Positions 51,292-63,788 of a DNA stretch of 64,000 nucleotides are shown in pieces. Every line of letters begins with the position of its first letter. Positions within the stretch are counted from its first letter, which is position 1. The position numbers were made by a program, and so were the translations under genes. The notes under the pieces were generated by a model. The model saw only the letters and a program-made list of their open reading frames with translations, searched no databases and was not told where the DNA came from. This stretch comes from Artemisia argyi (taxonomy: Eukaryota; Streptophyta; Magnoliopsida; Asterales; Asteraceae): positions 87,727,055 through 87,791,054 of the forward strand of contig CM060691.1 of the NCBI GenBank assembly GCA_030686995.1, in the 5' to 3' direction.

Positions 51292-51782
51292 GAAAAATGA
51301 TCAATCTTGAAAAGTAAAAAATTGAAAAGTTAAGTAATGTGAAATCTTGAAAAATCTTATTAAAGGAAATTTCGAAATGTAATTAATACTTTTATTAAAA
51401 TACCCCATTACTTAAAAGTACAATGATTTATTTACATTGTACAACTAATTAAAAACATATCTAACAAATTAAATACAACCAATTAATACAAATCGCAAAC
51501 CGAGTTTACCCGGGACGCTTCAAACCCAACGGGTTGAACCGGTTTAATTTGACCCGTTTTCGACCCAACCTAGCAAGTTGACCCGGTTTAAATCGACCAA
51601 TTATTCAACCGGAACGGTTCAACCGGTTGAACCACCCGGGTCAAACCGGATTTCAAAACATTATGTTTAATTCCCAAATCTTCAAATTTTATTATTTTTC
51701 ATTCATAACCTATAATATTTTTTTTATGAATAAACTATTTGTCGCTATAAAATCCCGTTGCTATGCACGGGTACTCGTCTAG
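51247..51782 (+). mobile_element. Non-autonomous Helitron, copy 1
   Basis: The 3' end is typical: hairpin CCCGTTGC-TAT-GCACGGG (51754-51771), then CTAG at 51779-51782 followed by T. The 5' part begins near an (AT)n tract (51247-51288) followed by AAAGGAAAAATG. The body has GGTTGAACCGG-type inverted motifs (51530-51650). There is no Rep/helicase ORF. The exact 5' TC end is blurred by the microsatellite. Confidence 0.65.
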
Positions 51783-52044
51783 TATATATAAAGGAAAAAT
51801 GGTCAATTTTGAAAAAATGGTCAATCTTGAAAAGTGGAAATCTTGAAAAATCTTATTAAAGGAAATTATAAATATAATTAATACTCTTATTAAAACACCA
51901 CATTACTTAAAAGTACAATGATTTATTCACATTGTACAACCAATTAAAAACATATCTATCAAATTAAATACAACCAATTAATACAAATCACAAACCGGGT
52001 TGACCCGAGACGCTTCAAACCAGACGGGTTGAACCGGTTTAATT
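51783..52044 (+). mobile_element. Helitron copy 2, 5' part, cut by element E
   Basis: Starts directly after CTAG of copy 1 and repeats its first 260 bp (TATATAAAGGAAAAATGG through CGGGTTGAACCGGTTTAATT) with scattered changes. It stops at 52044 where element E begins. The remainder should lie beyond E, outside the window. Confidence 0.7.
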
Positions 52045-52464
52045 TGTAAGACCTTAAATATCACAACTTTATCACACCATTATAGAAGCAAAGATGAAGA
52101 AGAGATGAAAGATGGTGACTTGATGTTATGTATATGTATGGCGTATGTAAATAGAAAGAGAGATGGAAATGAGAACTTTTATTAAAGAAAACACACACAA
52201 ATACACACACAAGCACACACCTCAAATGAGCCTTTGAGGTGTTTAAATAGTTCTTAACATGAGATGCCCTATGGGCTTTCTATGGGCTTGGGCTTGGACT
52301 TGGTTACATGATTGGATAACTAGGCTTATAAAACATAGCATATAACATATTAGCTTGCCAAGTCCAAGGCCCAATGACTAAACTATTACTAATCTTAACA
52401 AATGACACAAAGTTACAATATGAGAATGACCATCACTTCATAATACATATTTTTAATGCTAACA
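52045..52464 (-). repeat. Element E 3' LTR
   Basis: 420 bp, TGTTAGCATT at its start and GGTCTTACA at its end on the minus strand. It is not similar to element D's LTR, although D and E share adjacent internal sequence. Confidence 0.9.
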
Positions 52465-55039
52465 ATCTCCCCCTAAGGGGTGGTCATTCGAATGATGCTC
52501 CACGTGAGTGGGTCTTCCGTGTTCTTTGTCTTTAACTTTGTGTGTCATTGTAGAATAGTCTTTATTCTTTGTTCCTTCATGCTTTGTGATCTTTGATAAC
52601 TGATTTTTCATCGTTCTTTGTTCCTTTGTGATGTGGAGTTATCTGCCTTTCGTCACTTCTGCGTCTGTGGTGGTTGTTTGCCATTCCAACATGCTCATAC
52701 ATCTTCAGTCTTTGTGATACATGCATTTGTAGTTCCCGTTCTTTCACACAGATCTTTGTCACTTTACTTCTGTAGATTCTTTCACATTGCGTAGAATCTT
52801 TCTTTGAACCTTTCTTTGCTTTGATCTTTGTGAGAACTTTCCTTTGACTTCAAGATGCATGTATGAGCATGTGGAATCTGTCACCATGGAGATGAAGTGT
52901 CCCTGCATATAAACAGTTAGCAATAAAACATCCGGTACTTACAGATAAGAATTAGAGATCGTCAACAGCATAGTGTGAAGACTCCTTCTAACCCTTACCA
53001 AGGCCGTTCCCATGTCAGATACTCTCGAGAGAGCTTACAAGACCTACTAAGTAGCTCAATGACTGGGTAAGTCGCTGGGGATCACTCCACGACTGTAGAC
53101 CATTTGAAACCACCGCGAACACTAAGCGTAACCCATAAAGAATTACCGAAGTGACCTGCTGTCAGGGCTGTTTGATGTTGACCCTGGCAGGAATTTCCAT
53201 TCAATCATTGAGAATCACAAAAGTGAATCATCTCATAAATGTTCTGGCAGAATGCTAAGATCTGCGTAGGACTCTTAAGTTTACATCTGGCGTCCTTAAT
53301 GATGAACAACCAGTGTAGAAATATCATGTGTTCCTATGAGATCTTTTGATGAATCTCGGGGCTCTAGACTCGATAAGTGCACATTTGGTTTCCTATGCGG
53401 AGATTAGGGAGAGGTCTCCTGCTTCAATATCAACCATCTCTAAGAGACAGGTCGATAGATTACACCGGTTCCCCATGAGAATGAAACAAGCTCTTTTAAG
53501 AGAACTTGAGTGGTTAAGAAGGTTTAGTGCAGTGCGTCACTGGGTCCATGACGTCTTTGTCTTTAATACCAGTGTCACCTTAGTAACAACCAGTAGCATA
53601 TGAGTTGAACCCGGTGTCTGCCCTAAGGTTGAACATTTGGAGGGCTATTTCTTTTCACCCTTTTTCATAACTTTTCTTTTTAATTCTTCAACCCCTTCTT
53701 TCTCCATTCTCATTTTCTCCTTTTTTTCAATCATACCTAAGGACTTCTAATTCTGCTCTATTGGAATTGTCCTTGGGTAGATCCCTCCGGCTCTAGCGGA
53801 TCATAGGACGGTTTTCCCTAACCTTAGTCACCTTATAACTCCATGACTATCCTATTGTTGATCACATGCCATAAAACCTTTTTGTGATAAATCTCTCAAA
53901 GTGTTTATGATAATAAAACACATTGTTGTTACCACTTTGAGAGTTTTGCAATTTTGTTATGAAGGACTCCCTCTTCACATGTACTCATGAATATTTAAGA
54001 AATTTGCACATGCGAGAGGAGTTTGCACTTTTGAATTGATCCACTTTCAGTGAACATGACCGATTCGAGACACGCTTACATCACTAGTTAGACTAGCTTG
54101 AAATTATTACCCGTCCTGGTCAAGTCCAAAGAAAGTCTCTCGATACGGTACACTCTACTCAGACAAGTCCTATTCGAGACACGCTTACATCACTAGTTAG
54201 ACTAGCTTGAAATTATAACCCGTCCAGGACAAGTCTTTTCGATTACTGGCATTTTAAGCTTTGTCAATTTATTGGTACTATCTGAGTCGAGCTCTTTTGA
54301 GATTCAGCCACAATCTTTAAACATCTTTGATCACATTTTAATCATGTCTTCTCCCCCTCAAAAATAGCATATCGTGATATTTTTGATATCGACAGATTAA
54401 GAAAAAGCTTTTGGAGAGAAAGACAGATTTGTTTTTGCATGAAATCGGAACATTTTAGTTGTTTATACTCCCCCTTAATGATAGCATATTTAAAATTACT
54501 TAAGGGTTTTGAGGGAGTTATCTTGAGCACTCATTTTGAGAGATTTTGAGAAATCTTTTGAACAATCTTGAAAAAGTGCTCAAGAATTTTGTTTGAAAAC
54601 GAGTTTATGCTTGAAATATTTTTCGTTTGTTTAGACTCGAACTTTTTGAAAAAGATTTCGCCATTGAACGTACGAGTCCTTGATTTGAAAATAATCAGAA
54701 GTCATCATTAGCGTCCGGGTTTCGTACTGAAGTATACGAAAGCCATAGTGAAGAAACTTTTGAGAAACGACATGTTTTTAGAAAAACATTTAAAGAACTC
54801 CCGTTCAAGCATCTGTACAAGTCCGTATCATTTTTGAAAGACATTTCTAGACACGTACAAAATATTGATTTATACGAGAGACATGTCGTGAGAAGAATAT
54901 TTTTGGATTTTTTGATTTTATATTGTTTTTGTATTTTTTTGAAAATTTTATATTTTTGTATTTTGTTTTTGTTGGTTTTTCAAATTTTGTATTTTGTTTT
55001 TCAAAAATATTTACAGCGAAGCGATTTTGAAAACATTTT
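52465..55039 (-). other. Element E 3' noncoding region with conserved stem-loop
   Basis: About 2.6 kb between the pol stop and the purine tract, without a credible ORF. Much of it (to about 54540) parallels 13858-16000 of element D. Inverted arms at 52681-52703 and 52859-52877 match the D arms. The end nearest pol (54540-55039) is A/T-rich and not shared as far as I can tell. Confidence 0.75.
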
Positions 55040-58000
55040 TCAAGGAGATTCAAGAAGACGTTCTAGCTCCTCAGGAGTTAGGCTTCGCATGCCAATTCGT
55101 CGAACTAAATAGTCAAACCTTTCTTTTGGAAGGGCTTTAGTAAAAAGATCGGCGAGTTGGTAATCAGTCTTAACGAAAAATAATTCAACAGTACCCTCTT
55201 TCACGTATTCTTTGATGAAATGGTAGCGGACTTTGATATGCTTCGTCTTAGAGTGATGTACGGGATTGCACGAGATGGCTATGGCACTTTTTGAGTCACA
55301 ATACATAGGTATTCTATCAAAAGTAAAGCCATAATCTGTGAGCTGTGTCCGCATCCAAAGAACTTGGGCACAACATGCAGATAGAGACACATACTCGGCT
55401 TCGGCGGTTGATAGCGCAGTACAATCCTGTTTCCTTGACGACCAGCTTACAAGCTTTTCACCCAAAAATTGTGCTCTACCCGATGTACTCTTTGCTGTAA
55501 CTTGATCACCAGCATGGTCTGCATCTGAAAATGCTGTTAGATTAAACCCCGAATCCTTCGGATACCAAAGTCCCATGTTGATGGTGCTTCGTAGGTACCG
55601 AAAGATCCGTTTAACCTCTTTGAGGTGAAGTTCGGTAGGCTTTGCCTGAAACCGTGCTAATAAACATACAGCAAATTGAATATCAGGTCGACTAGCAGTT
55701 AGGTACATGAGAGAACCGATCATACTCCGATATTTTTTCGGATCGATGGGTTTTCCAAACAAATCAGCACCTATTTTTGGTGAAGTAACCATTGGTGTAC
55801 CAACAGAATCACAATTTTCCATTCCATGTTTTTTCAAAATCTCTATCGTATATTTAGCTTGATTGATAAAAATACCACGAGGGGATTGATGGATTTGTAA
55901 ACCAAGAAAGAATTTTAGTTCCCCCATCATGGACATTTCAAATTTACTTTTCATGAGATTTTCAAAATGTTTTGAATGGTTAGGATTGGTTGATCCAAAA
56001 ATAATGTCGTCCACGTAAATTTGAACGATCAAAATGTCATCTTTGAATTTTTTGATAAACAAGGTGTCATCAACCGTTCCTTTTGTGAAATTGTTTTTAA
56101 GCAAGAAAGATGATAGTTCGTCATACCACGCTCTTGGAGCTTGTTTTAAACCATAAATTGCTTTCTTAAGCTTGTAGACGTAGTCTGGATGATCTTTGTC
56201 GATGAATCCCTCTGGCTGACTCACATACACTTCTTCTTTCAGAGTTCCATTTAAGAAAGCAGTCTTAATGTCCATCTGATAGACTGTGATGTTTTTGTGA
56301 GCTGCATAGGCTAAGAAAATCCGGACTGCTTCAAGTCTAGCTACAGGCGCGAATGATTCCTCGAAATCTATCCCTTCTTCTTGTGGATAACCTTTTGCCA
56401 CGAGACGAGCTTTGTTGCGAATAATAGTCATTTCCTCATCCAGTTTGTTCTTCCACAACCACTTGAGATCAAGAACACATTTATCAAGTGGTCGTTCAAC
56501 AAGTTCCCAACTATCATGTAACAGGTATTGAAGAAATTCCTCCTGCATCGCTTCAATCCAAGGGTTTTCTGCCATTGCTTCCCGAATGTTCTTTGGTTCT
56601 TTGAGGCTAATTGAGCAAACGTAAATGCACAATTCGAGATCGGTGGCAAGTTGTCTCCTTGTCTGAACTGGCTTTGAAGGTTCACCAATAATATGTTCTA
56701 TTGGATGGTCTTTTGTCCATTGAAACGTAGAAGGGTACCTTGGGTGTAACGAATGTGTGTTAGATGGTTCTTGTAACCTTGAAGAAGATTCAGCAGAGTC
56801 TGTTGCAAACGGATTTTCAAATACTTCTTCTTCTTCTTCTAACGTAACATCGATTGAATTGTTTGTTGGTTCTTCTTGAAAATTTGTGTTTTGGTTTTGC
56901 TCATCAACTCTTGGTAGAACAGTTTCAAGTACTGGAGTTGCTTGAGTAGATGTAGATGATGTTGATGTAGTTGGTGCTTCAGCTTCGATTGTTGTGGATG
57001 CATCTTGTGGTGGTGGTGGTTGATGGTTTTGAGCAGGTGCAGCGGAATGTTGTTGAGATGCATTTGTCGAAGATCCACCATAGTATTCATCAAACATTAA
57101 CTCGAAGAAATTTTCCAGTTCTTGTTCTGAAGGTTTATCCGTGTTTGTTGACTGAGCTCCTTGAGGTACGTGTCCTGAACTGATGTGTCCAGAAGTCTGC
57201 TGGTTTGGTGCGGGTCCTAATCTGTTTTGATTAGAAGCCATCGGATTAAGCGCGGGTTCTAGAGCGTATCTCTCAGAAGCCATCTGTGAAATCTCGTCAA
57301 ACTTCACATTCATCGTCTCCATAATCCTTTTTGTTCATCTATTATACACCCTGAATGCCCTCGATTTTTCTGAATATCCAATGAAGATTCCAATATCACC
57401 CTTAGCTTTTAACTTCCCTAGATCTTCTCTGTCATTCGTCGAATAGCACAAAGCGCCAAATACGTGAAGGTAAGAGATGTCAGGTTTACGGTTGTTCACT
57501 AGCTCATATGGGGTTTTATTGAATCTCGGATGGACTAGGGATCGATTTTGAGTAAAACAAGCAGTGGCTACAGCATCAGCCCATAAGAATAGAGGTGCAC
57601 TAGAAAAAATCAGCATTGTGCGAGCAGCTTCCACAAGAGTTCGGTTTCTTCTTTCAACTACCCCATTTTGCTGTGGAGTTCTAACAACTGATGTTTGGTG
57701 TGTGATTCCAACATCTTCAAGGTAAGTTCTTAACTCCTGGTTTGTAAATTCTGTGCCATTGTCTGTTCTTATAATCCTTACTGGAGCTTGAAGTAGAACT
57801 TGAATACGCTTCAGAAAGGTGATGATGATGCCTGGTGCTTCGTCTTTTGATCTCAAAAACTTTACTCAAGTATATCTTGAATAATCATCAACAATAACGA
57901 GAATATACTTCTTCCCATTAATGCTTTCAACTCTCATTGGGCCACATAAGTCCATGTGCAACATATGTAACCTTGCTTCCGAACTAGGTACGGTTTTGGG

Positions 58001-58570
58001 TTTATATGATGCTCTTTTACTTTTTCCTTGTTCGCATGATGGACATAGGTGTTCCTTGGTGTATTTGAACTTAGGAAGTCCGGTGACGATGTTGTCTTTG
58101 GCTAACTTGTTGATGGTGTCGAAGTTGAGATGGGATAAACGTCTATGCCACAGCCAGGACTTAGTTTCGGTTGCCCGTGTCATAAGACAAATTGGTGATG
58201 TAGAAGCCATTTGGTTGATGTCGATAGCGTACAAGTTTGTACCACGATTACCAGTTAAGAGATCATCACCAACCAAATTTCTAATAAAAACCGTGTTTCT
58301 CCTGAATGCAACTTCTAAATCTGCATCACAAAACTGCCCGACTGAAAACAAGTTGTGTCCCAACCCTTCGACGTAGTAAACTCGAGTGATTAAAAAATTC
58401 TCAAACCGAAGATCTCCATAACCCTGAATAGCTGCTACATGATCATTTCCAAAGCGTACAGTTCCTATGAATTTCCAGACGAAATTGATCAGCTGCTTTA
58501 AATTCCCAGTCATGTGCTTGGAGCAACCCGAGTCGACGATCCAAAGACATATTTCGATAACCTGCCAAGA
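55040..58570 (-). pseudogene. Element E protease-integrase-RT-RNase H, two stops
   Basis: One frame on the minus strand. Protease site WIVDSGCSKHMTG (58541-58503). GAG-pre-integrase and zinc site with HRRLSHLNFD and CPSCEQGK. Integrase core LHMDLCGPM, then IRTDNGTEF and RTPQQNGVVERRNRT. RT with [13 protein letters not shown] and YVDDIIFGS; RNase H with [16 protein letters not shown] and CDSKSAI; the end at 55040 has the SIRE-like [13 protein letters not shown] stops lie at 57866-57868 (Trp expected, after DDYSRYT) and 57335-57337 (Arg expected, after VYNR). Otherwise the enzyme motifs are complete. A frame change near 58570 separates it from gag. Confidence 0.92.
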
Positions 58571-61500
58571 ACAGAAGAGTTTGTATTTGGAAACCGCTTT
58601 GAATTTGGTTCCATGGGGTTAGGAGTAAAAGCAGAATCACACTCATAGACAGTTGCTACTTGTTTAGCTTGAGTTATTTCTAATTTTCCGTCCTTAAGAG
58701 TGAACTCTCTACCCGTCGGAATCCACATACAAAACTTAAGATAGTTCCTAGGCATTCGACTAATAGTGGTAGTCCTAAATCGTGCAACTAATCTTTCTAT
58801 AGATCTGGATCTAGCACTAGGTCTTTTTGGAACATTCTTCTGTTCAGGCGTAACATTCACATTCTTAGAAACACATTCATCATGAACATCATTAATTAAA
58901 CATTTCTTGCATATTAAACAAACAGAGTCATTACATGCATTAGAAACAGTACGCTCGACATTACATTCAGATGAAACATGTCTCTTATTACAAAGCGATA
59001 AATTCCTAGGGTGTTCTTCTACTTCTTCAACTTTATTCTTGCTACTACTCTTAGAGACAGGCGAGACTCTATTGTTCCTTGTATTGCTCTTAGGCTTTAG
59101 TCTGCTGCTCCTAGAGGTGCTTTCTAATCCTGTATAAGGTAAGGCACACACATTAGGATTTATATTGTTGTCCTTTTTAGCATCCCTAGATTCTTTAGAA
59201 TTAGCCTTTATGCACTTATCATTTGTCTTAGATGTTGAGGCAGACGCACTAGTGGGACTAATCCTAAAAAGGCCAGGTGCTAACACTTTAGGTGTTTCGA
59301 CAACCGCTTTTCCTTTATCAACAATTTTTTCATTTTCACTTTTCTTGGGCAAGGGTGTTGGAGTGACTGGTTTTGTCAAATCCTTTTTCTCATCGACTTT
59401 TGGAGCAAATCGTGAAATTGACATTTTAGGTTTTTGAACCGTGTTTAAAACATTTGGTTTCTCTGAAGTCAATGGTTTTGCAAACTTAGTTTCCTCACCC
59501 TTTCCTTTTTGACTTTCAAGCTGAGCCCTCAAAAGATCATTTTGCGCTTTCATTTTCTTTAAATCACGCTCATACGACAATTTGTCATACTTCCATTCTT
59601 CCTTTTTTCGATCAAGTTGTTTAAAATATGACATATTTTCTTTTTCAAGCTTTATGAGAGCATTTTCATATTTTGAAACAATTGCGAAGGTCTCAGCTCT
59701 TAGTCGTTCATCGTCTTGAACAGAATATGTTTGTAAAATGATGGGCATAATGTCAGTGGTCATAACAGCTTCGAAGAGAGAATCATTTAGGTTTTCCAAA
59801 ACATTCATGTTTTCACGAGCATCATTAGCTTCGTTTACCAGGGATTTGTGGTCCTTGACAAAGTCGGCTGTTTCTTTTAAGAAAGCTTGTTCAAAATGGA
59901 TTACCCTTGCACTGATGTTATTTAGTGGGATAGTAATTTCGTTTTGAAACATCTTTTTCTATTCGATATGAAAACTAGAATGCCAGTTGTTAATATTGAT
60001 GGAAGTTTTCGAAGCAACAATATTTTGAAGTTCTTGAATTCTCTTTTTAACGTCGTCAAGAATTTCTCTAGCCTCACTTGTATTAAAAGTGTTGTTAGAG
60101 GACATTTGTTCTAGTTTTGAAAGAGATTTAGAAACAACTTTCTTTTTAGACAAGAATTTCGCAAATGGTCGTTTTATGGAAAACACAGATGGTTCTGTTT
60201 GTGGAACAAAAGTGATTCCCGAAAGTTTGTTCAATTTGTTGTAATCAATGGGTTTCAAATCCTTTTGTTTCATTTTATTTATGCTCTCTTCGACATGTTC
60301 AATCGTTAGCACAGAATCCCGAATGACGGGAGGATCATGTTTGGTATAAATTACATTACCATTGTACAAAACATTCTGTTCTTGCTGAGCTTTCTTGAGA
60401 TTACAAGGGGTGTTGTTACCAAGAGCCATTTTATGTTTCGTATGGTAAATCAGATTAGTTTGATTTGAAATCATTTTCATAGTTTGACTCGACTGACCCG
60501 ACTTAACCACTAATTCCTCTAAATGAGCAATCATGTGTTCTGACTCTACGATTTCTTCCAAAAGTTTGTCTTCTTTCTTTGCAAAGTCCTTTTTCAACTC
60601 ATCCCTTTCTTTTTCAAAATTGGTATAAGCTGTTTTTTGTTTAGAAAGTTGGTTTTGTAAATCAGAAATTTCCGCATTTAAGGATTTTATCTTTTTGAAA
60701 GAATTAACATCAAGTGTATCAAACTTGAGTTGCAATTGTTGTTTCTCTGAAACGGAATTTTGATAACCAGTTTCTAATTCAGACAATCTTTTGTTGTGAA
60801 ATTCAAAAGCTTTAACGGTTGATTTGTAACTCTCAAGCTCAGCGGTCAATTTAACATTCGCTGCCTTAACATCGCGATTGACCTTTTGCACATTCTCAAT
60901 TTCAATACGACAATTATTCAATAATGATTCAAACAAAGCACGTGTTTCCTCATCATTCTCAGCATGCTGTGAAACGAAGCCTCCATTATGATTCACATCT
61001 GGAGTTGCTGAAGGAGTATTGCTACTACTTGGTGTGTCCAGGGATGTATCATAAGTGGGTGCTTGCTTCTCAAAATGTTGTTCCTCATGAGGAGACATAT
61101 CAAATATATCATTATTGTAACATGTGTTGAAATTAGATACCTCAGATGGTGCATTGGTGTCATAAACAGGAAGTGTGTCAGAATCCGTGTCATACTTAGC
61201 TTCCTGAAGATTCGCCATGAATATGCAGTTCGCATCGATATCCTCTCTATCTTCCATGTCATCCATAAGAGCCATAAAGTCATTCTTCTCTGCGTTCAAC
61301 TGAAATCCTGCCTCTGCCTTTTGTGCCAACATAACTGCTTTCTGCAAGTACGCTAGATCTTTCTTGTTTGGCTTAGTAGGACAGTTCTGTGCCATATGAC
61401 CTACACCCTGGCAGTTGAAACACTTTACCGGATTACCCTGATTCACATTTCCCAAATTCCCAACTACTGGAGCTGCAACATTTCTATTCTGATTACCCAT

Positions 61501-62739
61501 TGCCTGATTACCAACATTCTGACCCCTCTGATTTCCAACAAACTGACCCAACTGATTCCCTGCATTCTGACCATACTGATTCCCTGCAAACTGTCCTGCA
61601 TTCTGATTTCCTGCATACTGACCTGCATTCTGCATATTCTGATATCCCTGCGGATTCCCATAAACTCCAACCATTTGGCATCCGTTGCCCATATTGAAAC
61701 TCGGCTGAGCAATCTGCTTGTTGTGAGTGTTTGATGATATCCTTTGGTTGTTGTTTGTTGGTGTAGAATAGCGTCCTTGGAATGCCTTTGATAGAAAAGC
61801 AAACGCTTGTGACAATGCTGCAGCAGCTTCATCGTTGTCAGTGAATTCTGGTTCTTGGAAGTGTGGGTATTGCTGTTGTGGAATAACTTCTTGTTGTTGG
61901 TAGACCGGTGTTGGTTGTTGAATGCATGATGGTTGCATGTAGTTGTGAATGGATGATGATGGTTGTTGAGTGTTCACTTGTAATGGTGTTGGTGTATTAG
62001 CAATTAGTGCGAGAGGATCATGATTCTTTGCCAATCTTTCTTTCCTAACTTCATTAGCCTCAGCTTGGTTTTGCTTCAGAAAGTCATAGAGTTGATCATA
62101 ATTCACCTGATGTAAGTCCTTTGTCTGATTAACAATTGTAACATAACGTCCCCATTCTTCTGGAAGGTTATTGAGGAATTTGATGTTTGTTGCAATTGCT
62201 CGTGGTGTCAACTTGTTTCTGATTAACTCATTCATCAAAGTGCAAAACCTTGTGTAGTAAGATTCAATCTGTTCACCTTTAGTGGATGTAAAGTTCTCCC
62301 ATTCAGTAAGAAGTTTGTTCTCAACATCTTGTTGTCCAATTTCTGTTCCATGACATATTCTTCTAACACGTTCCCACATAGCATGAGCACTTTCACAGCT
62401 GTCGACCGCAGCAAAGATCTCCCGTGGTAATCCAAGTTGGATTAAATGCATTGCCATATCATCAGCTTTGATCTGCGCCTTGTCTTCATCAGTGTAATCT
62501 ACTTCTGTTTGTATACGCACTGATGGTTAAGTAGGAGGTGTTGTATTTGGATTACCTTGAATTTGAACTTGTCTTGGCTGAACTGGACCGTATTCTATGG
62601 ATTTGATCATAAGGTGCCCGATATCCTTTGTTTTGATGTAACGAAGCATACGGCTTGTCCATGGGAGATATCCACCTTTTTCAAGCATTGGAGGTCGGTT
62701 TTCCGCACCAGCTGCATGAATGTCTTGCTGAGTTACCAT
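58510..62739 (-). pseudogene. Element E gag with long C-terminal extension, two stops
   Basis: The ATG at 62739 (MVTQQDIHAAGAENRPP) starts a single frame to 58510, broken by TAA at 62527-62529 and TAG at 59959-59961. Order: UBN2-type copia gag domain (about 62500-62000), Pro/Gln-rich linker, a Gln/Asn/Gly repeat region (61480-61670), CCHC knuckle CFNCQGVGHMAQNC (61424-61383), then long coiled coils (about 60960-60480 and 59950-59500), a Lys/Ser-rich segment and a Cys-rich patch (CLICKKCLINDVHDEC). It overlaps the protease frame by about 60 bp, where a frameshift has occurred. The extension of about 900 residues after the knuckle is typical of SIRE-type gag, as I recall; its role is unknown. 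Confidence 0.88.
61480..61670 (-). repeat. Gln/Asn/Gly tandem repeat within E gag
   Basis: Repeats of about 27-36 bp encoding variants of NAGQFAGNQ, just N-terminal to the zinc knuckle. Confidence 0.85.
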
Positions 62740-63788
62740 TGATGAAGTGTAGATGGATAAAGTTGATTCTTGGATCGTTCCAACGAAATAGGAGTAGAGT
62801 TTAGAGTGAGTTGATGCAAGTTTTTCTAGTGAAAATTTTGACTTAAAATCTTAAAACCTCAATAACTTCTTCTCAGGGCGTTTTTAGGCCTCAAAACTTC
62901 GCCTAAATCGATAAATCATTTAGCGTGTCGTTCTCCTCTGTCTCACGGTCGTTTTGACAGCTGATTCGTCGAAAACGGAGTTACGGTTCAAAAGTTATGG
63001 CCGTTTGAAGTTTGGTCGTCAAAAACCCCACTTTTGTCAAAATTCTCGAAACTTTGCTGTGTTCTCGAAACTATAGGATTGCCAAACTTTCAGGTTTGCG
63101 AAACTTAAGATTGCGAAATTTAAGTTTTCGAAAAAATAGTGTTCTCGAAATTTTCAAGTTTTCGAAAAAACAGTGTTCTCGAAATTTTGCAGTTTTCGAA
63201 AACCTTGCAATGTTCTCGAAAATTGTTATTTTTTCGAAAACCCAATCACACAAATTTCGAAATTATACAATTTCGAAATTTAGCCCAAAAGTCGAAGTAA
63301 TTTCTTTCTTATACAAGAGAGAAAAAACCAAGTATCCAACGATGAGCACGAACGGAATCGATTTCTTATGTTCTCGAAAATTAGTCAATATGTGATTTCG
63401 AAAAAACACCAAATTTTCGAAATGTTGACAGTTTTGAGAATAAGCTTAAAGCACACCCAAATAACTTTTGCAATCCAAGATTCTTGTACTTCTAGGCTAA
63501 AAAACACCAAAACTTGAAGAAAGTTCAAAACTTGCTGATTTTTATGAAACTTTTTCGTGATCTAGAAAACAAGTACAAAATGAAGATTCGAATTTTTAAG
63601 CTTGAAACTTTCAAAAAGGTTGAAACTTTCTTGTTAGAAAAGGTTTATAACACTAGTTTGTAAGCAAAAAAATGTCAAAAACCAAGAAAAGTAAATTTTT
63701 TGAATGAAACTCGTTTGAAAAGCTTAAAAAAAACGACACAAACAAACTCTTAACCCTCCTAAATCATTGTTAGGCAATTGATACCACT
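62740..63788 (-). other. Element E 5' leader with TTCGAA-type motif array
   Basis: Noncoding. Between 63040 and 63420 I count about 16 motifs of the form TTTCGAAA, TTCTCGAA or TTGCGAAA. The primer-binding site lies at 63775-63787. The stretch 62760-63030 and the stretch 63430-63770 show nothing else I can name. Confidence 0.75.

Noticed and set aside
55040..62739. Programmed readthrough or stop recoding in element E
   Set aside because: Four different stops at domain-internal positions, each one C-to-T from a sense codon, fit mutation rather than recoding.
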